Source: Candidatus Limosilactobacillus faecipullorum
GTDB taxonomy: Bacteria; Bacillota; Bacilli; Lactobacillales; Lactobacillaceae
Assembly (NCBI GenBank): GCA_019118465.1
Contig: DWYX01000046.1
Coordinates: 1-34,978, forward strand
Direction of reading: 5' to 3'
DNA length: 34,978 bases
Made by a program: the position numbers and the translations under genes. Every line of letters begins with the position of its first letter. Position 1 is the first letter of the stretch. This document shows, in pieces, positions 24,996 to 32,559 of this stretch. The notes beneath the pieces were generated by a model. It was given only the letters and a program-made list of their open reading frames with translations, was not told the DNA's origin and searched no databases.

Positions 24996-25015
24996 TTAAA
25001 CGGAGGTAAAATATT

Positions 25016-25291
25016 ATGGCAAACAAAGCAGAATTAGTTAACGATGTTGCTAGTGCAACTGGTTTAACCAAGAAGGATGCTACGACGGCAGTTGACGCTG
25101 TTTTCAGTGCAATCCAAGCTTCCCTTGCAAAGGGTGAAAAGGTTCAATTAATCGGCTTTGGTAACTTTGAAGTCCGTGAACGGGCTGCCCGTAAGGGTCG
25201 TAACCCACAAACGGGGGCAGAAATTCAAATTCCTGCCAGCAAGGTACCGGCTTTCAAGCCTGGTAAGGCTTTGAAGGACGCTGTTAAATAA
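25016..25291 (+). CDS. hup: HU family DNA-binding protein
   Basis: A 91-residue HU homologue, a dimeric nucleoid protein that bends DNA. The N-terminal helices ([17 protein letters not shown]) are followed by the family signature [21 protein letters not shown] at about 46-66 (the beta-arm region) and the C-terminal [11 protein letters not shown]. Ribosome binding site CGGAGGT precedes the ATG. The biased codon use and own terminator fit an abundant, independently transcribed product. Confidence 0.97.
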   Translation: MANKAELVNDVASATGLTKKDATTAVDAVFSAIQASLAKGEKVQLIGFGNFEVRERAARKGRNPQTGAEIQIPASKVPAFKPGKALKDAVK

Positions 25292-25312
25292 TTAACATTC
25301 AGTGTTAATATG

Positions 25313-25347
25313 ATTCCTCGTTCATGTATTGGACGAGGAATTTTTTT
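25313..25347 (+). terminator. Intrinsic terminator after hup
   Basis: Stem ATTCCTCGT (25313-25321) with ACGAGGAAT (25333-25341), then a T run. Confidence 0.88.
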
Positions 25348-25472
25348 ATTTTAAATTGAAAACTTTCGCTTGAATTCGTTTACAATCCAGAATAAAGAGT
25401 CTGTTTTTCATCAAAATCTAATCATTCACTAATAAAAATTGGAACGTGCCAATAGAAAGTATTTAATTGTTG

Positions 25473-25500
25473 TTCACATTTTCTGAATTTCTGTTATCCT
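25473..25500 (+). promoter_or_regulatory. Promoter of the P-loop kinase-like gene
   Basis: TTCACA (25473-25478), 16-nt spacer, TATCCT (25495-25500). A second candidate, TTGAAA (25356) with TACAAT (25381-25386) and a 19-nt spacer, lies further upstream. Confidence 0.45.
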
Positions 25501-25532
25501 ATTAATAACAAACGAAAGGAATGTGATCATTA

Positions 25533-27218
25533 ATGTCGAACGCTTTAGTTACAAATTCATTATATGTTAACGCTGAGCGAAAGGTAGCTCGATTAGATTT
25601 TAATCACGACTACCCAACAAGTGTTGTTGCATTTTTTAATTCACCTGATGTCCAAGAACTAGTTGGTCTTTTCCTCAAAAACGAAGGGGCAGCAGTTTCA
25701 AATAGTTTTGAATCCCTCTCAGCGAAGGATTACTTGGCGGTCTTTGCGAAGGTGATGATTGACGATGCGACGGTTTATGACCAGTTTAGCAAGGAAGAAA
25801 TTCTAGCTAGCTTGGAACGCTTTTACTCTTTCTATCGGTCCTTACTCCGGGTTTCAGTAATTAAAGCCGATAATAATCACATCCTAGGACAAGAATTTAA
25901 ACAAATCGACCGGCGCTTTAACGAATTGGTTCTCCGCAGTTACCGGATGCTAGAAGAAAAGCTCCAAGGCTTTGCAAACCGGACTTTCCGGCAAGTTAGT
26001 GCGGGGACGGATGCTTCCTTGTTGGTCCGCCATCATGTCTGGGCAGCGCCGGAAAAGTACGCGGCTTTAAACCAATTTGACTTCATTGACAAGGTAATGC
26101 TTCGGCCACCATTGTTAATGCATACCATCTCTAACAAGCGGAAGGGGCTGTTTACCGCTGTTGATTACAACCCAATTGACCACTTTAATGGCAAGCCAGG
26201 GGAATGGTACTGTTACCCTGCTAAGATTGGGGAAACCTTAGCCTTCATCTACTTCCAACTTGATTACCTGGTTAACGGCTTAGCCCTTGCCAACTTGTTT
26301 GAATTGGCACCAAAGGAAGATGTTATCGGTCATAAGCCAGACGTGATCTTACTCTTTGGGGTTCCAGAAACTGAAGGCATGGTTAGTCATTACCACCATG
26401 ATGAACAAAACGGCATCTGGGTTGGGGAAGTGCCATACACGGATGACACCACCTACTTTGGTTACATGAAGAAGATGTGCTTAACTTTGCACAACTTACA
26501 CCAAATTAATCATGGTCTCTTACCAATTCATGGGTCAATGGTTCGGATTCGTTTTAAGAACGGTAAGCAAAAGACGGTGGTCTTCTTTGGAGACTCCGGC
26601 GCCGGGAAGTCTGAATCAATCGAAGCCCTCCAGGAAGTCGCTGATGACCAAATCATTGCCGTTGACACGATCTTTGATGACATGGGATCATTCCGGGTTC
26701 GTTCTGATGGTCAAGTAGTTGCTCAAGGAACGGAAACGGGGGCCTTTGTCCGTCTAGATGACCTTTCTAGCTCGGTGGCCTTCAATAACATGGACCGGGG
26801 GGTCTTCTTGAACCCAGAACGGAAGAACGCTCGGGTTATTATCCCAGCGGCGCCATATGCCGAAGTTGTCGCTGAACATGAAATTGACATGTGGCTCTAC
26901 GCTAACAACTACGATGATGGGGTGGGGGTTCACTTCTTTGATGATGAAGCTTCCGCAAAGGAAGTCTTTATTGCTGGGAAGCGGAAGGCCCTCGGAACGA
27001 CTGATGAAGTGGGTATGACGACCACCTTCTTCGCTAACCCATTCGGGCCGGTACAAGAAGAAACCTTGACCCGTCCAGTTATTGATAAGGTCTTTACCGC
27101 CCTCTTCAAGCAAGGAGTTCCGGTTGGTGAAATCTACACCCACCTCGGGAACGACAAGTCACCAAAGGCCCTCCATGATTCAGCCCGGGCTTTGTTGAAG
27201 GATTTGATGGAAAAGTAA
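25533..27218 (+). CDS. Conserved protein with PEPCK/HPr-kinase-like P-loop domain
   Basis: A 561-residue soluble protein, no signal peptide or membrane segment. The C-terminal half holds a Walker A of the HPrK/PEPCK type, FFGDSGAGKSES (K359), preceded by PIHGSMV (compare the LHG or MHC that precedes the P-loop in HPr kinase and ATP-PEP carboxykinase) and followed by an acidic VDTIFDDMG that could be the kinase-2 motif. GTETGAFVRLDDL and NMDRGVFLNPERKN follow. The N-terminal 300 residues are unrecognised. I do not see the full PEPCK active site, so I make no enzyme claim; annotation pipelines may call it PEP carboxykinase-like. Codon use is biased like that of pyk and rpsA, suggesting strong expression. 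It has its own promoter and terminator, between hup and a TPR gene. Confidence 0.65.
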   Translation: MSNALVTNSLYVNAERKVARLDFNHDYPTSVVAFFNSPDVQELVGLFLKNEGAAVSNSFESLSAKDYLAVFAKVMIDDATVYDQFSKEEILASLERFYSFYRSLLRVSVIKADNNHILGQEFKQIDRRFNELVLRSYRMLEEKLQGFANRTFRQVSAGTDASLLVRHHVWAAPEKYAALNQFDFIDKVMLRPPLLMHTISNKRKGLFTAVDYNPIDHFNGKPGEWYCYPAKIGETLAFIYFQLDYLVNGLALANLFELAPKEDVIGHKPDVILLFGVPETEGMVSHYHHDEQNGIWVGEVPYTDDTTYFGYMKKMCLTLHNLHQINHGLLPIHGSMVRIRFKNGKQKTVVFFGDSGAGKSESIEALQEVADDQIIAVDTIFDDMGSFRVRSDGQVVAQGTETGAFVRLDDLSSSVAFNNMDRGVFLNPERKNARVIIPAAPYAEVVAEHEIDMWLYANNYDDGVGVHFFDDEASAKEVFIAGKRKALGTTDEVGMTTTFFANPFGPVQEETLTRPVIDKVFTALFKQGVPVGEIYTHLGNDKSPKALHDSARALLKDLMEK

Positions 27219-27225
27219 ATTGAAA

Positions 27226-27260
27226 CCACGGTACAGAATATCTGTTACCGTGGCTTTTTT
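27226..27260 (+). terminator. Intrinsic terminator after the P-loop gene
   Basis: Stem CCACGGTA (27226-27233) with TACCGTGG (27246-27253), helped by CAG/CTG inside, then six T. Confidence 0.88.
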
Positions 27261-27325
27261 AGTGGCTTTAAGCCAGTAAACCGCGTAAAATAGTAAAATA
27301 GTGATTTTTACGAGGAGGAAATATC

Positions 27326-28591
27326 TTGGCTGAATCATATGCGGAAAAAATGTTAAATGCCATTGAAATGGGGCAATTGGACGAAGCAAAAAAGGACTTT
27401 GCGTGGGCTTTGCGGCAAGATGATGACGAAGTGCTTTTTAGCTTAGCAGAGCAATTATATGCTTTAGGCTTTTTACAACAAGCACAACGGACTTATTTAA
27501 AGCTCTTAGACCGGTACCCGGATGAAGATGAATTGCGAACGGCCTTGGCGGAAATTGCCATTGATAATGGAAATAATGATGAAGCTTTGGCTTATCTGGC
27601 CCAAATTAAGCCGGATTCCGATGCTTATCTCCAGTCATTATTGGTTGCCGCGGACCTTTACCAAACCGAAGAACAATTTGAGGTCACGGAAGAAAAACTT
27701 CAGACGGCTTACCAAATTGCTCCGGATGAGCCAGCGGTTTTGTTTGCCTTAGGGGAATACTACTACTCGACTGGGCGGTTTGAACTTGCCATCCGGTACT
27801 ACTTTGCTTTGATCCAAGCTGGGGTGGCTGAATTTGCCCGGGTCGATATTGCTGGTCGGCTCGGGATGGCCTATGCCCAAAGTGGAAAGTTTGATCAAGC
27901 CCTTGGCTATTTAAAGCAAGTGGCCCCAGGCTTTATGACGGCGGATATTCGCTTCCAAACTGGTTTGACCCAATTAAACTTAGGTCAACTCAAAGAGGCA
28001 ATTATTACCTTAAAGGAATTAATTGATGAAGATCGTCAATATGCTTCAGCTTATCCAGCCTTGGCGCAAGCTTACCGCAAGGAAAACCATCTTAGTCAAG
28101 CCCTTAAAACCGCTCAAGAAGGATTAGGGGTGGACGAATACAACGAAAACCTCTTTACTTTAGCGGCTGATATTGCGGGGCGGTTAGGGGAGTTTGACCT
28201 GGTTAAGAAGTACCTGCAAACTGCCCATAAGTTGGCACCGGAAAACTTGGCAATTAGCCTTAAACTTAGTAATTACTATCTTAGTCAAGGGGACCATGCT
28301 GCCAACATCGACTTACTACAAGGAATTGAAAAGGATTCGGTTGATCCCCAAGTTGAATGGAACCTGGCCCAATCCTACCAAGCGCAAGAAACATTTGACC
28401 AAGCGGCTCAAGCCTTTGAAAATGCGCGGCCAACTTACTGGGATAACCCAACCTTCTTGAAACAACTAATTCACTTCTATCAAGAAAGCGGGGAGCACGA
28501 TCTCTTGATGGATACCCTTGATCATGCCTTGACTTTGACGCCGGATGATCCAGAATTAAATGAATTGGATGGACAATTACGGGATTTTTAG
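27326..28591 (+). CDS. Tetratricopeptide repeat protein
   Basis: A 421-residue soluble protein made almost wholly of helical TPR-like repeats of about 34 residues, for example LAEIAIDNGNNDEALAYLAQ, LGEYYYSTGRFELAIRYYFA and LAQAYRKENHLSQALKTAQEG. It resembles the Bacillus YpiA group and lies in the same general region after hup, as is common in lactobacilli. It is probably a scaffold; no partner is evident. The start is a TTG, supported by GAGGAGG (27312-27318) 7 nt upstream. Confidence 0.85.
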   Translation: MAESYAEKMLNAIEMGQLDEAKKDFAWALRQDDDEVLFSLAEQLYALGFLQQAQRTYLKLLDRYPDEDELRTALAEIAIDNGNNDEALAYLAQIKPDSDAYLQSLLVAADLYQTEEQFEVTEEKLQTAYQIAPDEPAVLFALGEYYYSTGRFELAIRYYFALIQAGVAEFARVDIAGRLGMAYAQSGKFDQALGYLKQVAPGFMTADIRFQTGLTQLNLGQLKEAIITLKELIDEDRQYASAYPALAQAYRKENHLSQALKTAQEGLGVDEYNENLFTLAADIAGRLGEFDLVKKYLQTAHKLAPENLAISLKLSNYYLSQGDHAANIDLLQGIEKDSVDPQVEWNLAQSYQAQETFDQAAQAFENARPTYWDNPTFLKQLIHFYQESGEHDLLMDTLDHALTLTPDDPELNELDGQLRDF

Positions 28592-28602
28592 TTTAAATTA
28601 GC

Positions 28603-28636
28603 GGACAAAGGTGGTCTTTTGCCCCTTTGTCCTTTT
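28603..28636 (+). terminator. Intrinsic terminator after the TPR gene
   Basis: Stem GGACAAAGG (28603-28611) with CCTTTGTCC (28624-28632), then four T. Confidence 0.85.
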
Positions 28637-28715
28637 ATTTTGGCCTAAAACGGTTTTTTTAAATCTCAATCGCGGTATAATTAAAAATAAAATTATTGTG
28701 AAGGAAGGAATTAAA

Positions 28716-29072
28716 ATGCCAACTTTCTATTGTTATTCTCGCTGCTCGACCTGTAAAAAGGCGGAAAAGTGGCTAAATGAACACCAGGTTGATTTTAAAA
28801 AGATTGATTTGGTAGCAACGCCACCGGCGGCAAGTGATCTTAAACGTTGGATCACGGCTAACCAAGATAAAGGGCTCCGCTACTTCTTTAACACCAGTGG
28901 CCAACATTACCGGCAACAAGGTTTGAAGGATAAACTGGCAGACATGACGATTGATCAAGCTGCGGAACTTCTTGCGGGTGATGGAAAATTAATCAAGCGG
29001 CCGCTAATGGTCGAGGGCGATCATGTCACGGCTGGCTTTAAAGAACCGGTTTACGAAGCAGAATGGTTATAA
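28716..29072 (+). CDS. ArsC/Spx-family thioredoxin-fold protein
   Basis: A 118-residue protein of the ArsC/Spx superfamily with an N-terminal CSTC (C-x-x-C) at about residues 10-13, then a KKAEKWLNEHQVDFKKIDL helix-strand pattern and KLIKRPLMVEGD, the conserved RP loop at about 90. Spx and MgsR also have C-x-x-C, but Spx proteins of lactobacilli are usually about 130 residues. A reductase-like member (YusI or YffB type) is as likely as a regulator. The frame opens at 28611, but GGAAGGAA before the ATG at 28716 sets the start. TATAAT at 28676-28681 is a good -10 with no clear -35. Confidence 0.82.
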   Translation: MPTFYCYSRCSTCKKAEKWLNEHQVDFKKIDLVATPPAASDLKRWITANQDKGLRYFFNTSGQHYRQQGLKDKLADMTIDQAAELLAGDGKLIKRPLMVEGDHVTAGFKEPVYEAEWL

Positions 29073-29137
29073 TCGAATTTTATGCATTTGTCTAAAGACG
29101 ATAAAACGCCAAATCTTTGTCTTATCAATATTTTGGC

Positions 29138-29166
29138 TTGCTAAAACAAAAGAGCACGTCTATAAT
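29138..29166 (+). promoter_or_regulatory. Promoter of the yjeM-like gene
   Basis: TTGCTA (29138-29143), 17-nt spacer, TATAAT (29161-29166). Confidence 0.6.
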
Positions 29167-29223
29167 TATTAACGTTGGAATTTTTTAAGTAATTTTTATT
29201 CATTTATGGAGGATGATTCTGAA

Positions 29224-30735
29224 ATGGACGATAGCAACAGTAAGGTCAAAAAAATTACGACCTTCGGCTTGGTAACGATGATTATTTCCACCATTTTTGG
29301 GTTCGGAAATGTTTCTAACGCTTACCTTCAAATGGGTTACGGGAGTATCTTTTGGTACGCCTTAGCCGGGATTTGTTTCTTCTTCCCATGTGGGCTGATG
29401 ATGGCCGAATACGGGTCTGCCTTTAAGGACGCCCAAGGGGGAATTTACTCCTGGTTAGCTGGTTCGATCGGGGAACGGATGGCCTTTATCGGGACCTTCG
29501 TTTGGTTAGCATCCTGGATTGTCTGGATGGTTTCGACGGCTTCCCGGGTTTGGATTACTTTCTCTGCCCTCTTCTTTGGGAAGGATACGACGAATACTTG
29601 GTCAATTTTTGGCCTTTCTTCGACGCAAACGATCGGGATCTTGGGGATCTTAATGATTCTGTTGATCACCTTCTTTAGTTCCAGGGGGATGAACGCCATT
29701 GCCAAGATTGGTTCTCTTGGGGGGATCTTTACCATTGTGGTTAACGTGATCTTCGTGGTGGTTTCCTTTATTGTTTTATTTGCGAACCACTTTAAGTTGG
29801 CCCAACCAATTGATGGACCAAGTACCTTTATCACGTCACCCAATCCCGCCTTTCAAACGCCAATCGCTTTGATTTCCTTCGTGGTTTACGCAGTTTTCGC
29901 ATACGGAGGGATGGAATCCTTGGGATCCGTTACTGATGATATGGATAACCCAGAAAAGACCTTCCCACGCGGCTTGATTATTGCCTCTATCTTCACGATT
30001 GGGACTTACGTTTTGATGATCTTCATGCTTGGTTGGTCAATTAATTACCAATCTCAAATGACGAAGGCCAACGTTAACTTGGGGAACGTTACCTACGTGG
30101 TCTTCAACTACTTAGGGATTGCGATGGGGAATGCTTTAGGGTGGTCCCACGCGGCAGCCGTTACTTTTGGGGTTGTCATGACGCGGATCGTTGCCTTGGC
30201 CCAAACCATTGGGTTCTTAGGGGCCCTCTTTATCTTGATGTACTCGCCAATCAAGGCCTTTATTCTTGGTTCTGACCGGCGTTTGTGGCCAGCAAAGCTT
30301 ACTAAGTTGAACAAGGCAGACATGCCAGCTAATGCGATGTGGGTCCAAGCCATCATCGTTTGTGTGATCGTCTTCCTGGTTTCCTTCGGGGGTTCAGCTG
30401 CTCAACGGTTCTACACGATCTTAACTGATATGGCCAACGTTTCTTCAACGGCGCCATACATGTTCTTAGTTGGGGCCTTTCCATTCTTTAAAAAGAAGCA
30501 CTACGAGCAAAGCTTTGTGGCTTTTAAGAACAAGACTTGGACTAATTTGTTGGTTTGCTTCGTGGAATTGATTTTGATTGTCGGGACGCTCTTTACCTTT
30601 ATTCAACCAATGCTTGACCACGACTTTGAAACGGCCTTCTGGACGATCGCCGGACCATTCTTCTTTGCCTTAATTGCTTACCTCTTTTATGAAGTGGCTG
30701 GTAAGAAGCATGGGTTGAATAGTAAAAATAAATAA
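29224..30735 (+). CDS. yjeM: YjeM-type glutamate/GABA-family amino acid antiporter
   Basis: A 503-residue APC-superfamily transporter with about 12 membrane helices, closely following the E. coli YjeM pattern: FGFGNVSNAYLQMGYGSI, GGIYSWL, WIVWMVST, FAYGGMESLG, NLGNVTYVVF and YSPIKAFILG. YjeM belongs to the glutamate:GABA antiporter group; its substrate is not firmly known. The frame has an ATG at 29206, but GGAGG (29208-29212) overlaps it and serves the ATG at 29224 (11-nt spacing, slightly long). No decarboxylase gene is adjacent to hint at a substrate pair. Confidence 0.87.
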   Translation: MDDSNSKVKKITTFGLVTMIISTIFGFGNVSNAYLQMGYGSIFWYALAGICFFFPCGLMMAEYGSAFKDAQGGIYSWLAGSIGERMAFIGTFVWLASWIVWMVSTASRVWITFSALFFGKDTTNTWSIFGLSSTQTIGILGILMILLITFFSSRGMNAIAKIGSLGGIFTIVVNVIFVVVSFIVLFANHFKLAQPIDGPSTFITSPNPAFQTPIALISFVVYAVFAYGGMESLGSVTDDMDNPEKTFPRGLIIASIFTIGTYVLMIFMLGWSINYQSQMTKANVNLGNVTYVVFNYLGIAMGNALGWSHAAAVTFGVVMTRIVALAQTIGFLGALFILMYSPIKAFILGSDRRLWPAKLTKLNKADMPANAMWVQAIIVCVIVFLVSFGGSAAQRFYTILTDMANVSSTAPYMFLVGAFPFFKKKHYEQSFVAFKNKTWTNLLVCFVELILIVGTLFTFIQPMLDHDFETAFWTIAGPFFFALIAYLFYEVAGKKHGLNSKNK

Positions 30736-30740
30736 TTTGA

Positions 30741-30770
30741 AAGCCGCCAACCTTTTTGGCGGCTTTTATT
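30741..30770 (+). terminator. Intrinsic terminator after yjeM
   Basis: Perfect 10-bp stem AAGCCGCCAA (30741-30750) with TTGGCGGCTT (30756-30765), then a T-rich tail. Confidence 0.88.
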
Positions 30771-30776
30771 TTACAA

Positions 30777-30869
30777 AGCCATTTAATGATGTTTGGCTAG
30801 AAGTGGGGGAATTGCCTCAAGAGTGAGGAGAGAGGGGGTCCTCCCGACCGCTTATCTTGATAAATGGCT
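30777..30869. repeat. 93-nt inverted-repeat-bounded structured element of unknown nature
   Basis: Perfect 9-bp arms AGCCATTTA (30777-30785) and TAAATGGCT (30861-30869) enclose further nested pairs: AAGTGG/CCGCTT, GGGGGA/TCCTCCC (one bulge) and a small CCTC/GAGG hairpin. It lies between two convergent genes and codes for nothing obvious. It could be a small RNA or a MITE-like remnant; the inner GGCTAGAAGTGGGGG resembles the IS end GGCTAAGTGGGGG at 132-144, though this may be chance. Confidence 0.45.
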
Positions 30870-30884
30870 ACTTTATCGCCAATG

Positions 30885-30919
30885 AAAAATCCCAGGAAGC
30901 AACACGTCTTCCTGGGATT
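30885..30919 (-). terminator. Intrinsic terminator of the MATE gene
   Basis: Perfect 12-bp stem AATCCCAGGAAG (30888-30899) with CTTCCTGGGATT (30908-30919). On the - strand it ends in a T run, so it serves the MATE gene. Confidence 0.85.
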
Positions 30920-31006
30920 CTTTGCTGTGAGGGTAAATCGCGGACTGTCATTGTAACGGGTTATCGACTGATTGTCAACGAAAAATAGTAATCAACCCAT
31001 AATTTA

Positions 31007-32332
31007 TTATCGCTCGATTTTTGGACGATAAAGATTGAAGAGGATGACGGCAATGATAGCGGTAACGAGATCCGCTCCGGCTTGGCTAGCGATAATCCCC
31101 TGGTAGCCAAAGAGGTGAGCGAAGGTGATTAGGACGAGGTAAAAGATCACCCCTTGGCGGAAGAAGGAGAGGATGAAGGCGGGGAAGGCCTTCCCCATCG
31201 CCTGAAACATCGTGGTAAAGACGAGAATCAAACCGGCTAGGGTCGCTGATGAGATCAACCAACGAATCATAATCGTTCCGTGGGCAATTACGGCTGGGTT
31301 ATTCATAAACCACTTAATCATCGTTGGCGCAAAGAACCACATTACGACGGTCATGAAGAGGGAGAATCCGCAAACGACCGTTAAATCAAGGCGGATGGTT
31401 TCGTTAAATCGTTTGGTGTCCTTAGCCCCGTAAGTGTACCCAATTAACGGTTGCGCTCCAAAGGCAAAACCGACAAAGATCATGGTGGTAATCATACTGA
31501 TCTTGAGGGCAATTCCCATCGCGGCCACGGAGGTTGCCCCGTAATGGATCAAGTACCGGTTGGTCATCGCCATCGCAAAGGTTGACATCAAGTTGGTGAC
31601 GGATGCTGGGATCCCAATCATTAAGATTTCCCGTTGGAGGGAACCAGCTAGTTTGGTATCGCGAATCGAAGTAGTGAGCCGCTTGCTGGCGGTCCGGAGG
31701 TAGTAAACCATCAAGATATCAGCCAAAATATTTCCAACCACCGTAGCGAGGGCCGAACCAGCTGCGCCTAAGCCACAGGTAAAGATAAAAATCGGGTTTA
31801 AGATGATGTTAATTACTGTCCCGACGACGCTAGCTTTCATTGATTGAACGGCTAAACCTTCCGTTCGCAGAATGTTGACGGGCGAATAGAAGAAGATAAT
31901 AAAAGGGGCGCCGGCCGCAATCACTAAGTAGTACTGGCGAGCGTATTCCCAAGTGGTACTGGTTGCCCCTAGAAGCTTTAAAAATGGGGTTTGGCCAAGA
32001 AAGAGGATGACCATCACGACAAGGCCCATCAAGAAGCTAACGTAAAAACAAAAACCACTGGCGTTCTTCGCCTCTTCATAGCGGTGTTCCCCAAATAACC
32101 GGGAAATTAACGAAGAGCCCCCCAGGCCTAAAATATCACCCAGGGCAATCATCAAGGTAAAGAGCGGGGCGCCTAGGGAAACGCCGGCTACCAAGTCCGC
32201 ATTTTGAGTCTGAGCAACGAAGAAGGTGTCAACCATGTTATAAACCAGGGAAACGACCATGTTTAAAACGACTGGCAAGGCCAGAGTGAAATAGGCCCGC
32301 CGGATCGAGGTGTGTTCAAATAATTCCTCCAC
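31007..32332 (-). CDS. MATE-family multidrug/toxin exporter
   Basis: A 441-residue membrane protein with 12 predicted helices in two halves (about 10-210 and 230-435), of the MATE/NorM-DinF superfamily: LALPVVLNMVVSLVYNMVDTF at the N-terminus (trimmed: ALPVVLNMVVSLVYN) and GLGGSSLISRLFGE in the first half; the second half repeats the pattern with GIPASVTNLMSTFAMA. Such proteins export cationic compounds using Na+ or H+ gradients; the substrate is unknown. The start is a GTG at 32332 with AAAGGA 8 nt upstream. It is one of two - strand genes in the window. Confidence 0.9.
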   Translation of the reverse strand: MEELFEHTSIRRAYFTLALPVVLNMVVSLVYNMVDTFFVAQTQNADLVAGVSLGAPLFTLMIALGDILGLGGSSLISRLFGEHRYEEAKNASGFCFYVSFLMGLVVMVILFLGQTPFLKLLGATSTTWEYARQYYLVIAAGAPFIIFFYSPVNILRTEGLAVQSMKASVVGTVINIILNPIFIFTCGLGAAGSALATVVGNILADILMVYYLRTASKRLTTSIRDTKLAGSLQREILMIGIPASVTNLMSTFAMAMTNRYLIHYGATSVAAMGIALKISMITTMIFVGFAFGAQPLIGYTYGAKDTKRFNETIRLDLTVVCGFSLFMTVVMWFFAPTMIKWFMNNPAVIAHGTIMIRWLISSATLAGLILVFTTMFQAMGKAFPAFILSFFRQGVIFYLVLITFAHLFGYQGIIASQAGADLVTAIIAVILFNLYRPKIER

Positions 32333-32355
32333 AAGTAAGTTCCTTTCTATACTAA

Positions 32356-32388
32356 ATATCCAATCAATAGGATATCATACAGTGTCAA
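32356..32388 (-). promoter_or_regulatory. Candidate promoter/operator of the MATE gene
   Basis: On the - strand TTGACA (32388-32383) is a perfect -35. Downstream lies the inverted repeat ATATCC-N8-GGATAT (32356-32375), which could be an operator. No good -10 is seen at 17 nt, so the promoter assignment is weak. Confidence 0.3.
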
Positions 32389-32500
32389 CCATTTGGATTG
32401 GTCTAGCTTTTTTATCCAAAAACGAAATCGGTTTCAAAATTAATGATGGTCAAGTTTAACCGGTTAAAACTAATTTATTGACGGGATTTTAGGAAAGTCC

Positions 32501-32529
32501 TTGGCGCCTTTTTTAAATTGGTCTATAGT
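32501..32529 (+). promoter_or_regulatory. Promoter of the ammonium channel gene
   Basis: TTGGCG (32501-32506), 17-nt spacer, TATAGT (32524-32529). It overlaps the longest possible frame and so supports the internal ATG at 32560. Confidence 0.5.
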
Positions 32530-32559
32530 AAACACCATTATTTGAGGAAGGGTGATTTG

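Noticed and set aside
26754-27143. 129-codon - strand frame inside the P-loop kinase-like gene
   Set aside because: Its composition is what the biased sense codons produce in antisense; no start signal or domain.
29445-29843. 132-codon - strand frame inside yjeM
   Set aside because: Antisense shadow of membrane-segment codons, Lys/Ile/Pro-rich, no ribosome binding site.
30777-30869. tRNA or SRP RNA
   Set aside because: The nested helices look cloverleaf-like, but there is no T-loop GGTTCRA, no anticodon arm of correct length and no CCA-side acceptor; the SRP GGAAG apical motif is also absent.
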